Below are positions 1 through 12,149 of a stretch of 64,000 nucleotides of DNA, piece after piece. The stretch's first letter is position 1; every line of letters starts with the position of its first letter. The stretch is from Rutpela maculata (Eukaryota > Arthropoda > Insecta > Coleoptera > Cerambycidae): the NCBI GenBank assembly GCA_936432065.2, contig OW386285.2, positions 42,711,920 to 42,775,919 of the forward strand, written 5' to 3'. Made by a program: the position numbers and the translations under genes. The notes beneath the pieces were generated by a model that was not told the origin of the DNA, ran no database searches, and saw nothing but the letters and a program-made list of their open reading frames with translations.

Positions 1-1073
1 CATTATTTTAATAAAAAACAAAAAACATTACGTCCACATAGTTGAGAGATAATCGATAATAATAAGGAAATTGAAGGAGGCTAAATGCACATGATATTCC
101 ATTTTAAAAAATGTACTTGACTCTGTAGAATCATCTTGGCTGGCTCTGTGTCTTCGAAAATAATTTCCGGTTACAAGCTCTTTTATCTAGTTTGCTTATG
201 TTTTGATATTTATTATTGAATTTATTATTTTACTCTTTCACAAACTATTATATATAATTTTACCCAAGCTATGCTCTAAGCAATACTGCAGGAAATTGAG
301 ACGTAAGGCACTGGAATTTGACTCACCTAAACTTTTCATGTGCTCGAAGAAAATTTCATTTTCTTGTTAATATACCGGCCGAACCTTTTTGTTCAGAATT
401 TAATAAACTTTAATTTTTATATTAACATTCATTTCGATAATTTCAATATTTTCCGAGAAATTCACGAGAAACTGCAAAAAGGGTATGTTTTTCAAGATAG
501 TGGCATTGCCTTTGGGCCCTGGAAGTTTTTATTTTTTTCTAGGTGAAAAATGATTTTATTTTTTGAAAAAAATATTATTGGAAATGCACATTTTAAGAGT
601 ATTTGAAGAAGCAATGTTCAATAATAGAAAATAGCATTAATAAAAGTAGGTAGCTGGCGCACAGAATTACAACCATATGGAAACTAAATACACAGAGTGT
701 GCAAAATCAAAAACAGTTTGTCATAATTCATAACTTTCTTGTCCTTAGTAGAAAAAGTGTAGTTAGTCTTACCGATAGATGAGACAAAAGTATACCACAC
801 GTTGAAAATATTGATTTCCTACTTAATTTTCAATATTTCAAAATTTTGAGGAGCAACTGAATCTATAACCAATATACCTGATCACTTATTCAGTGATATA
901 CAGCTGAGTTGAAGTCTACAGAAGGCGTACTTTAATCTCATTCAACCTTAAAGAGATTGCCCAAGTTAATAATTTCAGTACAAGTATCGGGTCCACTCTA
1001 TTAACTCTCTTTATTACGACGGGTAACCTGCATAATGTGGCATATGATAACTTTAATAAAAGTCTTGTTTCAG
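1..1073 (+). other. Intronic sequence upstream of exon A
   Basis: AT-rich sequence with no recognisable coding exon, RNA gene or transposon protein. It ends in a pyrimidine-rich tract and a cag acceptor directly before the first SEC14-domain exon, so I treat it as the end of an intron. Any earlier exons of the gene lie outside the window. Confidence 0.5.
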
Positions 1074-1237
1074 GCTATGGAATTTAAACTCGACGTGTCA
1101 TGTCTTCAAGGACGAACGGTAGTGCTTCCAGGTGGACACGATAAAGAAGGACGTCCCATTTTATTACTGACAATTCCAGCTGATTCACCTCCACTCGATT
1201 TAGTTCCTTCACTTCAATATTTATTTTCTATATACAG
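1074..1237 (+). CDS. SEC14/CRAL-TRIO Rho GEF (puratrophin-1-like), exon A
   Basis: Internal exon of about 54 codons, bounded by a cag acceptor (1071-1073) and a gt donor (1238-1239). It opens in phase 0 and ends with two bases of a split codon. The translation contains LPGGHDKEGRPILLLTIPA, which resembles the start of the SEC14/CRAL-TRIO domain in the Trio/Kalirin and MCF2L/PLEKHG4 families, where a GG-x-D-x-x-G-x-P-[IL]-L motif is usual. It ends SLQYLFSIY, the helix before the next beta strand. In this family the SEC14 domain binds phospholipid and helps place a Dbl-homology exchange factor that activates Rho GTPases at membranes. The DH and PH domains are not in this window. The paralogue assignment (puratrophin-1 rather than MCF2L) rests on memory of the family. 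The exon itself is secure because splice sites and phase agree with exon B, 22 kb downstream. Confidence 0.8.
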
Positions 1238-2481
1238 GTATTAATATATTTATAGCAATTAGTACAGTAACTAGAGGTTTTAACTTCGGAATAATATCAT
1301 GAATTAGATTTCGCATAAACGCATCAAAGAAAAGTTTGTGCGAGGGTTGCCTTTTCAGGGGGTGGCACCTAAACAAAAACAAAAATATTGGAGACGAGAG
1401 AAAATCAGATCTATCCAATAATATTTTTCAAATTAGGATAACTCGTTTTCCCGTCCATTTGCCCGTCGCGTCGGTCTCTCACAGAAGTTTATTTTGGAAA
1501 ATATTAAATGTTAAAAAACATTAATTTTATATTCATTACACACATACACACTTTTAAATAATGAAAGTAACCGTTATAGATCCACACTGAGATTCAAAGG
1601 TACACAAATTTATATATCACAACTGATCAATATGTATTAACCTCTAGTCAATAGCGATGAGATGTTACCCTGAATATTAATTGCAGCATTAAATTTTAAA
1701 CCTTGAAAATGCTAGTAATCTTTTGGAATTTGTCGTAAAATAAGATAAACATTCGGGCGCATAATGTTATTAATAATTAATTTTATTATTCTTTATCTTC
1801 ATTTTGGGGAACTGCCTTGAACTGATTATAGAATTATGTATAAATATGAATAATTTAATCGGTAAACAGTAAACTTTTGGTATTTCAGAATCAGTCAGAT
1901 AAGCAACAATATAATAGTCTAAGAACTTACAGAGGGAGGCATGTGACTCAATGTAGTCGATATTTTATCGAGTACAGGTTCGATTGTTACCGACATACCA
2001 TAGGCAGTTTGGATCGATAATGGGTGGGTGAGCAGTCAAACATGTAATTTTTTCGAGTAAACAAATTTGATAAAATTTTGAAATTTTGTAGAATGACTGA
2101 AGACAGTATAAGTAAGTAAGGAAGATATCGCCAGAAGAGTGTGTGGAAGGTAAAGGGCCGCTAGAAGGCGCCAAAGTTGCAAAAAATTTCGCAAAATTTA
2201 CATGATCAAGTGCACTTCTGACAATTTGCGTACTTATTGTTTGTTTCAAAATGAAATTATGTGGAAAACGCCAGAAGGCTAAGTAGAAGAAAAAGAGAGA
2301 AAATATCGATGCTAAGAGCGTTAGCGCCTTAACCGATCAATCACTTTTCTGTGTATTTTCACATTTTACATCATCTGACGAGTACTTGTAGACATAATTT
2401 GGAGATGTTCAATAAACTATTGGCCAACTGCCAGAAGTCAATTAGGAAGACATCAATTGTTTCCATAGAATCTTATAATAG

Positions 2482-3186
2482 ACTGGCGGTACATGACCAG
2501 TCAGGTGCAACGTTTTTAAAATGCATGCCAATCATATATATGAATGAGATTACCATGAATATGCCAGAAACGCAAATTTTAGGTAGTCGTCGCGTGCAAA
2601 TGGTGTGCAAATCGATTTTTTTTTTGTTTTTTTTTTTAATTTTAAAATGGATGCCAATAGTGCCAAACGAAAAACCTTGAAAAAGAATCCAGCGGAAATT
2701 CATTGGCATGCAGTTTCCGCGCGCAAAACAACCTTTGATGAGCACATTAAATCGTAATATTTTTTGGTGTTCTTGATTTTGGATGATTTTGATTTTGGAT
2801 TCTTTTTCAAAGCTTTTCGTTTGGCACTATTGGCATCCATTTTAAAATAAAAAAAAAACAAAAAAAACCGATTTGCACACCCTTCTGCACGCGACGACTG
2901 CCTAAAATTTGCGTTTCTGGCATATTCATGGTAATTTCATTCATATATATGATTGGCATGCATTTTAAAAACATTGCACCTGACTGGTCATGTACCGCCA
3001 GTCTATAAAAATAATTATTATTTTTGCTTAGAAAACAAAAAAATCGATTTGCACACCCTTCTGCACGCGACGACTGCCTAAAATTTGCATTTCTGGCATA
3101 TTCATGGTAATTTAATTCATATATATGATTGGCATGCATTTTAAAAACGTATAGACCTGACTGGTCATGTACCGCCAGTCTATAAA
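2482..3186. repeat. Inverted plus direct copies of a roughly 135-bp unit
   Basis: A unit with gactggcggtacatgaccag at one end and cacgcgacgac near the other occurs three times: + orientation at about 2482-2612, and reverse orientation at about 2868-3005 and 3046-3186. The first two are flanked inside by a second inverted pair (gtgccaaacgaaaa near 2670 against its complement near 2815), so 2482-3005 is a large imperfect palindrome with a loop of roughly 115 bp. The third copy extends it in direct orientation. No protein is encoded. It fits a foldback MITE with one arm tandemly duplicated. Confidence 0.75.
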
Positions 3187-3760
3187 ATTGATTATTAATT
3201 TTGCTTAGAAAACAACAAACTTCTCTAATACTAATCTAATACAAAAATATTTTCTTTCATAAGACTTATTTTCTAAATCACCATCGTAGTCAGGATCTTT
3301 ATCGCTGTCGTAAATGATGTTATCATCTTCAGCTGAAAGTGGAAACTAATAATTTAATAAAGTTAATAAATTGGATACACAATCATCAAAATCGAATTCA
3401 AAATTCCCTTCCGAATTGTCACTATCAAGAAGAACGTCTTTAACAGAGGGTGGTAATATTCTGAGAAATGTGACGGAAGTTGTCGTACACGAAAATTGCA
3501 GAAAATGCATATCCGCGAAAAAGATCTCAAAAAGGAGGCGGCAAGTCCAAAATTCGATGTTTCTAGAGATAAGTTGTTACGATTTACAGTATAAATAATG
3601 TTTGATTTTAAAGATTTCCGTTTAATTTGTGGCGAAGTAACTAATAGAACGGAAGAACACAAACACGGCAGCAATGCCAAAGAATAATAAAAGATTGCAG
3701 CAATCGAACTTGCTGAGCAGAAAAATCAAAAATGTGTAAGGAGAATGTTACCCAGAATCG

Positions 3761-4037
3761 ACCTAAGTCGAAGACTAAATAGGATTTCGACTTAGGTACA
3801 AATTAATTTAAAGACACTTTTGAGCATAATATTATACAAGTTTGAAAGACATCAGAGCCGAAGACCACAAAAGGACTTATATACGTTCGTTAAGATGTGA
3901 AAAGGGCACAACCAGGTGAAAATTCGAAGAACACCGAATTTTCACTTAAGAAAATATATTTTTGTCCAGGCCATAAGAGTGAAAGTATGTTATGGTCATT
4001 GGTCATGGGAAATTATACTGAAAATAAAAGTATAATT
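3761..4037. repeat. Cluster of small perfect hairpins
   Basis: Three perfect inverted repeats lie within 280 bp. acctaagtcgaa (3761-3772) pairs with 3786-3797, gtgaaaattcg (3916-3926) with 3935-3945, and aattatact (4011-4019) with 4029-4037. A weaker ccataa/ttatgg pair lies between the last two. No ORF spans the cluster. It may be a degraded relative of the palindrome-ended elements at 32.3, 47.7, 54.0 and 57.2 kb, but I could not match it end for end. Confidence 0.5.
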
Positions 4038-4089
4038 TTGGTCAAAGACAAAAGTACAATATAATTTTTCAAAAGTGCGTTAAATATTC

Positions 4090-4860
4090 TTATGGACAAT
4101 TAAAAAGAAACAATATACTTTCTACGAAGTGCGTCAAGGATGTGTTTTGAAAATATTCATGAATATTTTCAACCTGACTGTAGATGCCAGAAAAGTGTAC
4201 CCTAAGAAGACGAAGGGATCCCAGGATAACTGCCTTCTGCATTTGGCCTGCCAACCACTCTGACTTTTGGCAGGCTGGTATGACCTTTAATTCCGAGAGC
4301 AGCGTAGGCCTCATTCCACCAAGTACACCCATTATCAGGACGACCATCTTGACCGAGTAGTCTGGGTATAGCACTCGGAGCTCAGACCGGAGATCTCGGT
4401 GTTTACTCCGTTTTTCCCCCTCCTTCAAGATGATGTTTGTCTCGGCAGGTGCCGAGAACTCGATGACATACATCATCTTGGTTTGGTGGTCGAGGAGGAC
4501 TATATCAGGCTTGTTTGCTTGAATCTGCCTGACCGTCGGGAAAGAGTAGTTCCAGTATACACGGCACTTCTCGTTCACGTCAGCGGACTCGATTTCTCCG
4601 GGAACGTAAGGCAGCACTGGTGTTTGGTCTACTTGGTACAAGTGCCGTAGGTAGTGGTACAGCACTCGTAGAGCCGCGTTATGCCTATGGATGTAGGCCG
4701 AAGTCGCATAAATCGGACATGCAGATAGTAAATGCATGAGCGACTCCGGCGCCTGACGGCAGGTCCTACAGGGACCTCCACACCCATAATGCGACTGCGG
4801 TAGACCAACGTGTTAATAACACCATCTTGGCAGGCCACAATGAATCCTTCGGTCTCCGAC
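4090..4860 (-). pseudogene. LINE C-terminus: zinc finger and PD-(D/E)XK endonuclease
   Basis: An open stretch of about 215 codons (4737-4090) starts in the zinc finger (LMHLLSACP, then HRHNAA) and runs into KPDIVLLDHQTK, YVIEFSAPAETNI, the lysine-rich EGEKRSKHRDL, and VVLIMGVLGG. This is the order seen in restriction-like endonucleases of R2/R4-type LINEs: an R/K-PD motif, a [DE]-x-[AS]-x-P strand, then K-x-x-K. Here the acidic residue is the E of IEF. The first two cysteines of the finger (CRTCRQAPES) lie just upstream in the same frame. Further upstream an ETEGFIVACQDG segment needs a frameshift near 4790. The family cleaves target DNA to prime reverse transcription. This copy is broken. 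Confidence 0.75.
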
Positions 4861-4869
4861 TTTAGCCCT

Positions 4870-5990
4870 GCTTACCGTAGAAAAGCAAAGGTCAGCTTTG
4901 CCGATAAACCCAGCGCCTCTGTGTTGTTATAGAAAACACCGTGTATGGGCTTATCGACGTGCTGCCTGAACAGATTTCCCTGCTCGGCAGCTTTGATTTG
5001 GGCTGTCAGGCGATTTGGCGCAAGCTCAGTTACTGATTCTGGATTAGCACCTTGCCGGCCTCCTCGCCTGAAATCGAACACGAGACCAAGATCATCTGCG
5101 GCCGTACGTGCTGACTTAAATAGAAATGCGCCAGCCCCTACAGTTTCATGATCTCTCACGAGTCCGAGCTCCTGAGGATGTTGCATGCCACACCCAGCGC
5201 TACTCGGCCATGCGTGCAATCCAGTCTCAAGAATTCTGCCCCCCCCCCCGTTGGCGTGGGAGGTACACTCGAGGAACGGACGACCTAGGATGAATACTCC
5301 TATGAACATGCATCATCTTGCGGGTATCCCTATCCAATTGGCGCAACTCATCTTGTGTCCACTTAACTACTCCAAAGAAGTAGAACAGAATCGGAACCTT
5401 CAAGCATATTAGTTGCAGACACCTTGTTCTTCCCCGAAAGTTCGGAAGATCAAATCTTTCGGAGCCGGTGCCTGTACTTGCCGCGGAGAGTATCCTTAAT
5501 CTGTTTCACGTCCTGGATGTGATGTTGTTCCACACCCAGGTACGTGTAAGTCTCTCCGGCATCATATGTCGTAGGATGCTTCCGTTTACGAGCTGCGCGT
5601 CTTCAAAAGGAATATCCCGCTTCATCCTCTCTTGAGGTGGACGACTACACACTTGTCCAACCCGAATTCCATGCCAATGGCCCACGTATACCCTTGGACC
5701 TTGGACCACCCTAAGAGAGTTTTGGAGTTCGCACTCTCCGGAGGCATAAAGTTTTAGGTCATCCATATAAAATAGATAGGTGACCTTATGCCTCCGATTG
5801 CTGGGTGGACCACATTGGTATCCGCGGGTTTGGCGGAGTCCGACAGACAACTGCAGCAGTGAGATGCAAAATAGGAAAGGGCTCAGGGAGACACTCCTCT
5901 CTCCACGCCATTGATAGATTACGTTTGTATTGCACAGAATCCTGTGTAATACAGCAGTCTATCAATAGGTTCTCTTTGCAGCCTGCCACA
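4870..5990 (-). pseudogene. LINE reverse transcriptase core, frameshifted
   Basis: Between 5890 and 5680 the minus strand reads LSPFLFCISLLQLSVGL (RT motif B region) and then VTYLFYMDDLKLYASGE, a canonical Y-M-D-D catalytic box, followed by an IRVGQVCSR-like stretch corresponding to a G-x-D-K-C core in another frame. A TYTYLGV segment near 5530 and a linker with KAAEQGNLFRQHVDKPIHG near 4960-4990 complete the colinear order. At least three frame changes and several stops are present, including one where the frame breaks near 5450. A run of cytosines near 5240 marks another damaged spot. The active-site aspartates are retained but the protein is not. Confidence 0.7.
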
Positions 5991-6879
5991 CCTTCCTTGC
6001 TACCACGCTATCTGTCTGTAGACCGGCTTAACTGACCTCAATGTCCTGTTATAAAAGATACGTGTAAATATCTTGTCACAGGAATTGAGGCAAGTGATCG
6101 GTCTATTATTCCTTGGGTCGGACAGATCTTTATATATTCAAGTCAGCCACAAAATACCCACAAATACTTTCATCAATTTCTAGGGAAATTGTGTGAATTT
6201 CTTCTACCAAATCAATTGTTAGCGCATGCTCTGCATTGCATGGTAGCATTTTAAAAACTCTCTAGAAGAGGCGATAGACCTTACTCTACTTGTGGGAAGC
6301 GATTCAATTCAAATTATATAATTTATTAGATGGGATATCGCGTAATTTCATTGCACTTATGTTAAACCTAATTAATAAAGGGCATTTTTTGAAATTTTGC
6401 ATTTTATTGATTGTATGACTTGTTGAATTGAATAAATTGGGTGCCTCAGGAGATCTTTAAACGTAAGATCCAATACCATAAGATGAATAAATAAGATTGC
6501 ATCGAGAGAAAGACCATTTTTTTCTTGGAGAGAACGTGGTTAGTAATCTACGGTGAGTGCAGCCTTCACCTATTTTTTATCTATCAAGTATCTCTTATTA
6601 TTTCGAACCCGCCTGGGAGTGGAAGGCAACATAAGAACAAGGGGGGACGCAACTGGCGCCCTTAAAAAATAAATTGGTGTCGCGTCACTTAGGCGCCGTG
6701 TGCAAGGTGCTTCTACAAAAGCAGCAAACATGAAAAAACATCTTAATTCTATTATGTAGTGTGTCCCATTTTGCTTGAAACTACCTCCATAAAATGTTTA
6801 TTTTAAGTTCGATTTAGATCAGATTTCTTTATATTACAGATGTTTAAAGTGTGCATTCTTCGGTACAATAAATTTTTTA

Positions 6880-7192
6880 AAATATAAAATATCCACCTGC
6901 TGCTTTTGTTTTTGGAAGTGGAAAATGATGAAATATTATTAGCGATTTCTTTTATTTGAAATCTCTTTTAAATACACAATCCCGTCCAACAGTGGATTTT
7001 CATTCGCAATTTCAGAATTTTTATTTCTCAGGCAAAAATACAAAAATAGGTATTTTTTCACGATATTGGTTACAAACCTATTTGATCGGTTGCCGAATCC
7101 GGTGGTGTATTCAGATTTGAAATAAAAAAATCCCTAATAGGATTTCATCATTTTCCACTCCCCAAAAACAATAGCAGTAAGTCGACATTTTA
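6880..7192. repeat. Small foldback MITE
   Basis: The left arm (about 6880-6985, with gtggaaaatgatgaaat) is repeated in inverted form at about 7095-7192 (atttcatcattttccac). The arms are roughly 95-105 bp and the loop about 110 bp, with no coding potential. I saw no clear target-site duplication. The class is therefore unknown; the form fits a non-autonomous DNA transposon. Confidence 0.65.
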
Positions 7193-9126
7193 TGTTTAAT
7201 AATATTTAATGTATCACAAAAATCCTGTAATTGAAGATAAAAATCAATTACCTACTATCTATCATATCTGCTATACAACAGAACTATATCGACACAGACT
7301 TCAATAGCTAGTCTATAACTAACAGGGGGTGCTAACCAACATATTTTGACAAAAACAAGTGCTCCAGATGTGTGTAGTGCGTATGTACTCTTTATTTTGT
7401 TTCACTTTCTAGAACTTAGCTTTAGATTATGGGTGGAAAATGGTTGGCGCTAAATTATTTCCAGTCACTGATTCAATCTCATAAGAATTCTTACAACTAT
7501 TGCAAGTATCTGGATGTCATGGCCTTAATTTCAAATTTTCCAACTTTTTGGAGGATTCAAGTTTAGAATTATTATATTTTGTCTATGGTGTTCAACCTTA
7601 TTTCTTTCGCCTTGTTATCTGCTATAGGCACCTTACACACGATTGTCAAAATTGCCGAGGAAACCAGAATTGTTCATTTAGCGGAACTGTCATACGGTCT
7701 TTTTTTTAGCTTTTTATCAATTTTCGATTTTTATATATTCAAAGCGTTTCTTAACTAACACATTGTCCAAAAGTGTTTCTGAAATGCTGAGATTGCACAA
7801 GTAGGTGAATAAGTCGACTTTTTCAGAACTTTATGGACTTCAATAAACAAAAAGCTGTTCAAAGTATCAAGTGGGTCGTGGTGTTGCCCCTGATTTCCGC
7901 CTTTTTTTTTCAAGATGGCGAATTACCGGTACACGGGATTAAGTCGGAACTTGAAGATGATGAATGAAAAAATCTTTCCGTCGATATATAGAAACCCTAT
8001 TCAGCACAAATTTTGAGCACATTTCCTCATTTGCCTGGTGAATTTGTGATCCACATCATTCTAGTTTGCCTCCATTTGCTGTATGTTCAAAATATCTCTT
8101 AATTGATCAAATGTATACATTACTTCTATAATTTTTATCGCAATATATGACACATGATCCCTCCATTTTCAAATGTTGATCAATTACTATACCCAGATTT
8201 GATCACTTCAACTTTTTTTAGTCAGGAATCAGGAGCCAATAATTCGATCATAGGGTGTGCACTCGAAGATATAGTTTTTAAAAAATACATACATTATCCG
8301 AAATGACCTTGCGGATCTGAATCCAGAGGGCGCCATTCTGTCCGCTATTGCAAAAAAGCGTAAAAAATTTTTTTCCAAAAATTTTTTTCCAAAAATTTTT
8401 GTGTCTGAAAATTGATTAATTTTATGTTCCCATCGCATTTACAGGCTTATTTTTTAACATTTCTTAATGATTTTAAAACCAACGGAAAGCTTATTCTTTC
8501 TAGATTCCGGTGCTGCTAAATACTTCTCAAAATTGTTGTTAACAAATGCTACAGAAATTGTTTAAACAAAGCGAGCCCAAAGAATGCACGGTAAATTTCA
8601 GCATCGAGACATTTTTAAAACTATTATAGATAGGTGCATACTTCTATGACATGAAATCTGCAGAATAGAATGGAGCAGTGAAAGAATTATCTACATTGCT
8701 TTATTGTTGTAAAAGATACGATTATTTTTGTACAGCACGCGTTGTGATCCGCGGGGTCTTTTGGTAGATATACAGTGTACATGTATGTCTCGCATTGCCT
8801 CGCTCTCTTTAGGCTTGTTGACTACCTGCTTAGACACTGAGGTATAATGTAATAATAAAAAATCTCATGAGTAGCGTATACAGTAACTGTGTTGTGTGTT
8901 GTTTATAAATTCATGTAAAATATTCGACAAACACCGAGCAAAGAATGAAGCGATCTCAACCGCACATGGAAGGTAAAATAATTTTTGTATTAGTTGAATA
9001 GCCTGTATATTTCCATTATTTTTGCAGAGTATCTCAATTACGACTTAATATAGTAATAAAGCTGGACTGCTAAAATATATTTCCAACAAAATATGCAAGG
9101 AACATAGTCGTCTTCCAAATAATGTA

Positions 9127-9690
9127 GTGATAATTACTGCTGGAATGCCAGAAAATAGTAGCACTATTACTTCCTCTTCCGATGAAATTACAAAAATAAT
9201 AGCGCAATTGCATTTTTCTGATCATAATCATAATGAAGCCGACACTAGAATATTTGCGATCATCCTATATTTATCAAATCTGGAGTATAGTAGAATAATA
9301 ATAGAAGCAACAGATACAGATATTTTTGTCTTATCCCTGTATTTTGTGTCTAGATTAGATAATATCCACGAATTATGGTTTCGTAGATTTGATGCTATGC
9401 GAGAATTAACTATAGAGAAGACAATGAGTGCTCAAATGAATTTGGGTAATTTATATTTGTGCATTTATGCTTTGACTGGCTGTGATACAGTCGCTGTAAA
9501 AAAATGTTTAAGACATACAGAAGATAAAGAACTACAAGGATTACTTGATTACCCTCAAAATGGTTTCAATGATTTTATTACTTTTAAAAATTCGGCCCGG
9601 TATTTTTTTAAAAACCGCTGCCCAAGGAACAAGATGAAAATATATGTATCAAATTTCAATAATGTTGCAAATTTCAAGTCAATATCTTAA
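9127..9690 (+). pseudogene. PIN/FEN1-like nuclease-fold fragment
   Basis: Open reading frame of 187 codons. Visible motifs, in order, are NEADTRIFAIILYL (residues 38-51), IIEATDTDIFVLSLYF (59-74) and ALTGCDTVAVKKCLR (115-129). Acidic E-A-D-T, acidic D-T-D and G-C-D elements spaced this way recur in a large family of insect and cnidarian repeat-encoded proteins. They look like the metal-binding acidic positions and following helix-hairpin region of FEN1/PIN-type nucleases; that fold assignment is my inference. The N-terminal two thirds of the family protein is absent. The last roughly 28 codons run into a MITE that starts near 9603, so the natural C-terminus is lost. Homologous fragments lie at 20.1-22.1 kb on both strands. 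Confidence 0.5.
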
Positions 9691-9880
9691 AAGGTTCCAG
9701 AGTAAACGTGCCCACAAAAAAAGTTACAGACAGACAGACAGACCGACAGACGAGACAGAAAATTTTTTTTCGCTCAAATTTAAAATCTCGACGTTTCATG
9801 ACATTCTAAGCCTATTTGAACAATAAAATTTAAAAAAAAAAATTTTGTCGTTACTATACTTCCACTGGATGTGGAAGTAA
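9603..9880 (+). repeat. MITE family M copy (internally deleted)
   Basis: Begins aaccgctgcccaaggaa, like the copies near 22125 and 35745, then jumps to the 3' half: aatttcaagtcaatatctta, a block of acagac repeats, tctcgacgtttcatgacatt and the end actggatgtggaagta. The middle present in the 35.7 kb copy is missing. It interrupts the C-terminus of the PIN-like ORF. Confidence 0.7.
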
Positions 9881-12149
9881 AATAAATATACAGGAAACTG
9901 CAGTTGTAGCAAAGCTGGGTTAGAATGCATAATAGATTGCTACTGTGAGGGTAAATGTATTAGCTGTTAATTTAGTTTAAGTATAATGTATGTACATTTT
10001 ATTATTATTATTATTTTTGTATTGTTATTTCTCAAGTACAAAAAGTAAATTTAAGTTCATTTAATTAGCTGTACGTTTTTCTGTCTCTAATCAATATTCT
10101 AAGTAAAAATATAATAATTTTGGTTCTCTAGTAAACGAATCTTTAAATACCTTCGTTTTTTTTCATAATGACAAATAATAATATTTACGTATAAGTAATA
10201 CGCATTGTAAATTTTTTGCAATCACAGTATATTCAGTCAGCCAAAACGATAGCGGAAATAACGGAGCGCTGTACAAAAATAGTCATATCTTTTACAACAA
10301 TAAAATAATGCAGATGATTCTTTCACTAAAAACTCCTCCATTCTATTCCGCAGATTTCATGTCATAGAATTATGCATCTATCTATAATAGTTTTTAAAAT
10401 GTCTCGATGCTGAAATTTATCGTGTACTCTTCGGGCATCCTTTGTATAAATAATTTATGTAGCATTTGTTAACAACAATTTCGAAAATTATTTGACAGCA
10501 TCACAATCTAGAAAGAATAAGCTTTCTATTAGTTTGAAAATTATTGAGAAATATTAAAAAATAACCCTGTAAATGAGGTGGGAACATAAAATTAATCAAT
10601 TTTTACTGTTACAAAAATTTTCGGAAAATATTTTTTTACACTTTTTTGAAATTGCGGACAGAATGGCGCCCTCTGGATTTAGATGCGCAAAGTCATTCCA
10701 GATAATGTACATATTTTTTCAAAACTATATATTCGAGTCCACACCCTGGTATTTTAGGAGCGTCTTTTGAGAAGCTTGATTCCCGACTATTTAATGTCTG
10801 GACACTGACAATTTTTCGTTAAACAGTTACTATGTGTAAATAACTTTAAATTCATATTCTGATTTTGATCGTCAGCTGTGGTAATAAATGCTAAAAAAAT
10901 TACTTATTTTACTATGTTTCATGAATCATCAACAAAAATTATGCCAGAGTTCACTGCATCAAAATTATATGTCCAGTGAAGTTTTTCATAGAAGCTGTCT
11001 TTTATGCCAAGAACAACATTGGACTTAATAGTAGTAATGGAAGTAATAAAATTGTTTTCTCTTCTACTAAAAGTAAAGCTATTATCACAAGCTGCGTGAT
11101 GCATGATATCCCTAGTTTGCTTTAAAACCTGCCTAAACATTTTTTTATCCAGTAATTTTGTATTTTATTTCAAGCCATTTAATTAACAATCCTGCTTTTA
11201 TAGTGTGAATTCGCTTTCTAGCTGTCTGGAATATTTAACTATAATTTATTGCTACTAAACAGAACTTACATTAAATATAGATGATGGCATAGATAACTCA
11301 TAGACGTTTTGGTATAATAAAACTCCCGTTATATTTTCTCTAATTATAATTTTATCTGAATATAATTAATACTAAACACGTTTTAAGGACCATTTCAATT
11401 CAATTAACTTTCATCTTATATAAAATATTAAAAAATTAGGTTAATTAATGGCAGGATAAATATCTAGAATAACCCCGTCTATGTAAAATTTAAACTTTTG
11501 TTAATTTAACTATGTTTTGTGAATGGATTATGCTAATAATTTACTTATTAGTCATTTGCAGAAATCCCGTTAAAGTATACTATTTTGCCCCTAGCATTAC
11601 TTAAAAACTGGTTTGCTAATGATCACTATCTGCAGATGGCATACAAATATTGGGTGATCAGTTTCTAAGTCGGTTAATTCAGATATGTAAAGTGTTCACA
11701 AAAATTTTAGCTCATTCATTACTCTTTTTTAATATTGATTATAAAAGAAGAATTCCACAGGGGAGTACGTCGAATCCCATTTGAATATTTGAGTGTGTGT
11801 TTATAGCTATGCCATTTATTGTAAGATGTAGTAGAGAAAATCTTTCAGTTTTGAGGAACTTTGAGCTAAAACTGCCGTTAATACGACTTGCATGCAAAAT
11901 TGATCTTGCAAGCGGAGATTTAATTCCATGGCCATTAAGGTCTTAAAATCAAATTCGATCCGGCAACGAGATGTATTAGTGTGACAATTGATATTACTGC
12001 AAAACATAAATACATCACACATATTGACAACCCTCAAATTCGAAGTTGTCCGCAAGGAAGTTATACAGAGTGAACCAAAAAGATGGGATTTGAGGTTTCC
12101 TCTAAAACTATTAGTCGGGGAGCCCTCCCCAGCTGTACATGCACCCCCT

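Larger units (their letters stand above)
4080..6010 (-). mobile_element. Degenerate LINE with C-terminal restriction-like endonuclease
   Basis: Read on the minus strand, fragments of one non-LTR retrotransposon protein follow in the expected order: reverse transcriptase with a YMDD box (about 5990-5500), a linker with a YTYLGVEQHH segment (near 5530), a thumb/linker region (5310-4870), a Cys-Cys-His-Cys finger (near 4770-4710) and a PD-(D/E)XK endonuclease (4600-4280). Frames change several times and stops interrupt, so it is dead. The endonuclease lying C-terminal to the RT places it in the R2/R4/NeSL-like superclade rather than the APE-endonuclease clades seen elsewhere here. The 5' end is missing. 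The 3' end is set only approximately by the last coding sequence. Confidence 0.75.
8225..10785. mobile_element. Element with roughly 520-bp inverted repeats enclosing a PIN-like ORF
   Basis: About 520 bp at 8225-8745 recurs as a diverged reverse complement at 10243-10785. Shared landmarks include ccagagggcgccattctgtc, the block before it, ctattatagata, and a distal cttttacaacaataaa. The 1.5 kb interior (8746-10242) carries an ORF with EAD and TDTD motifs (9127-9690), then a MITE. Long inverted repeats around a single ORF suggest a transposon, but the inner MITE and arm divergence show that it is old. I cannot tell whether the ORF belongs to the element or was carried along. Confidence 0.6.
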
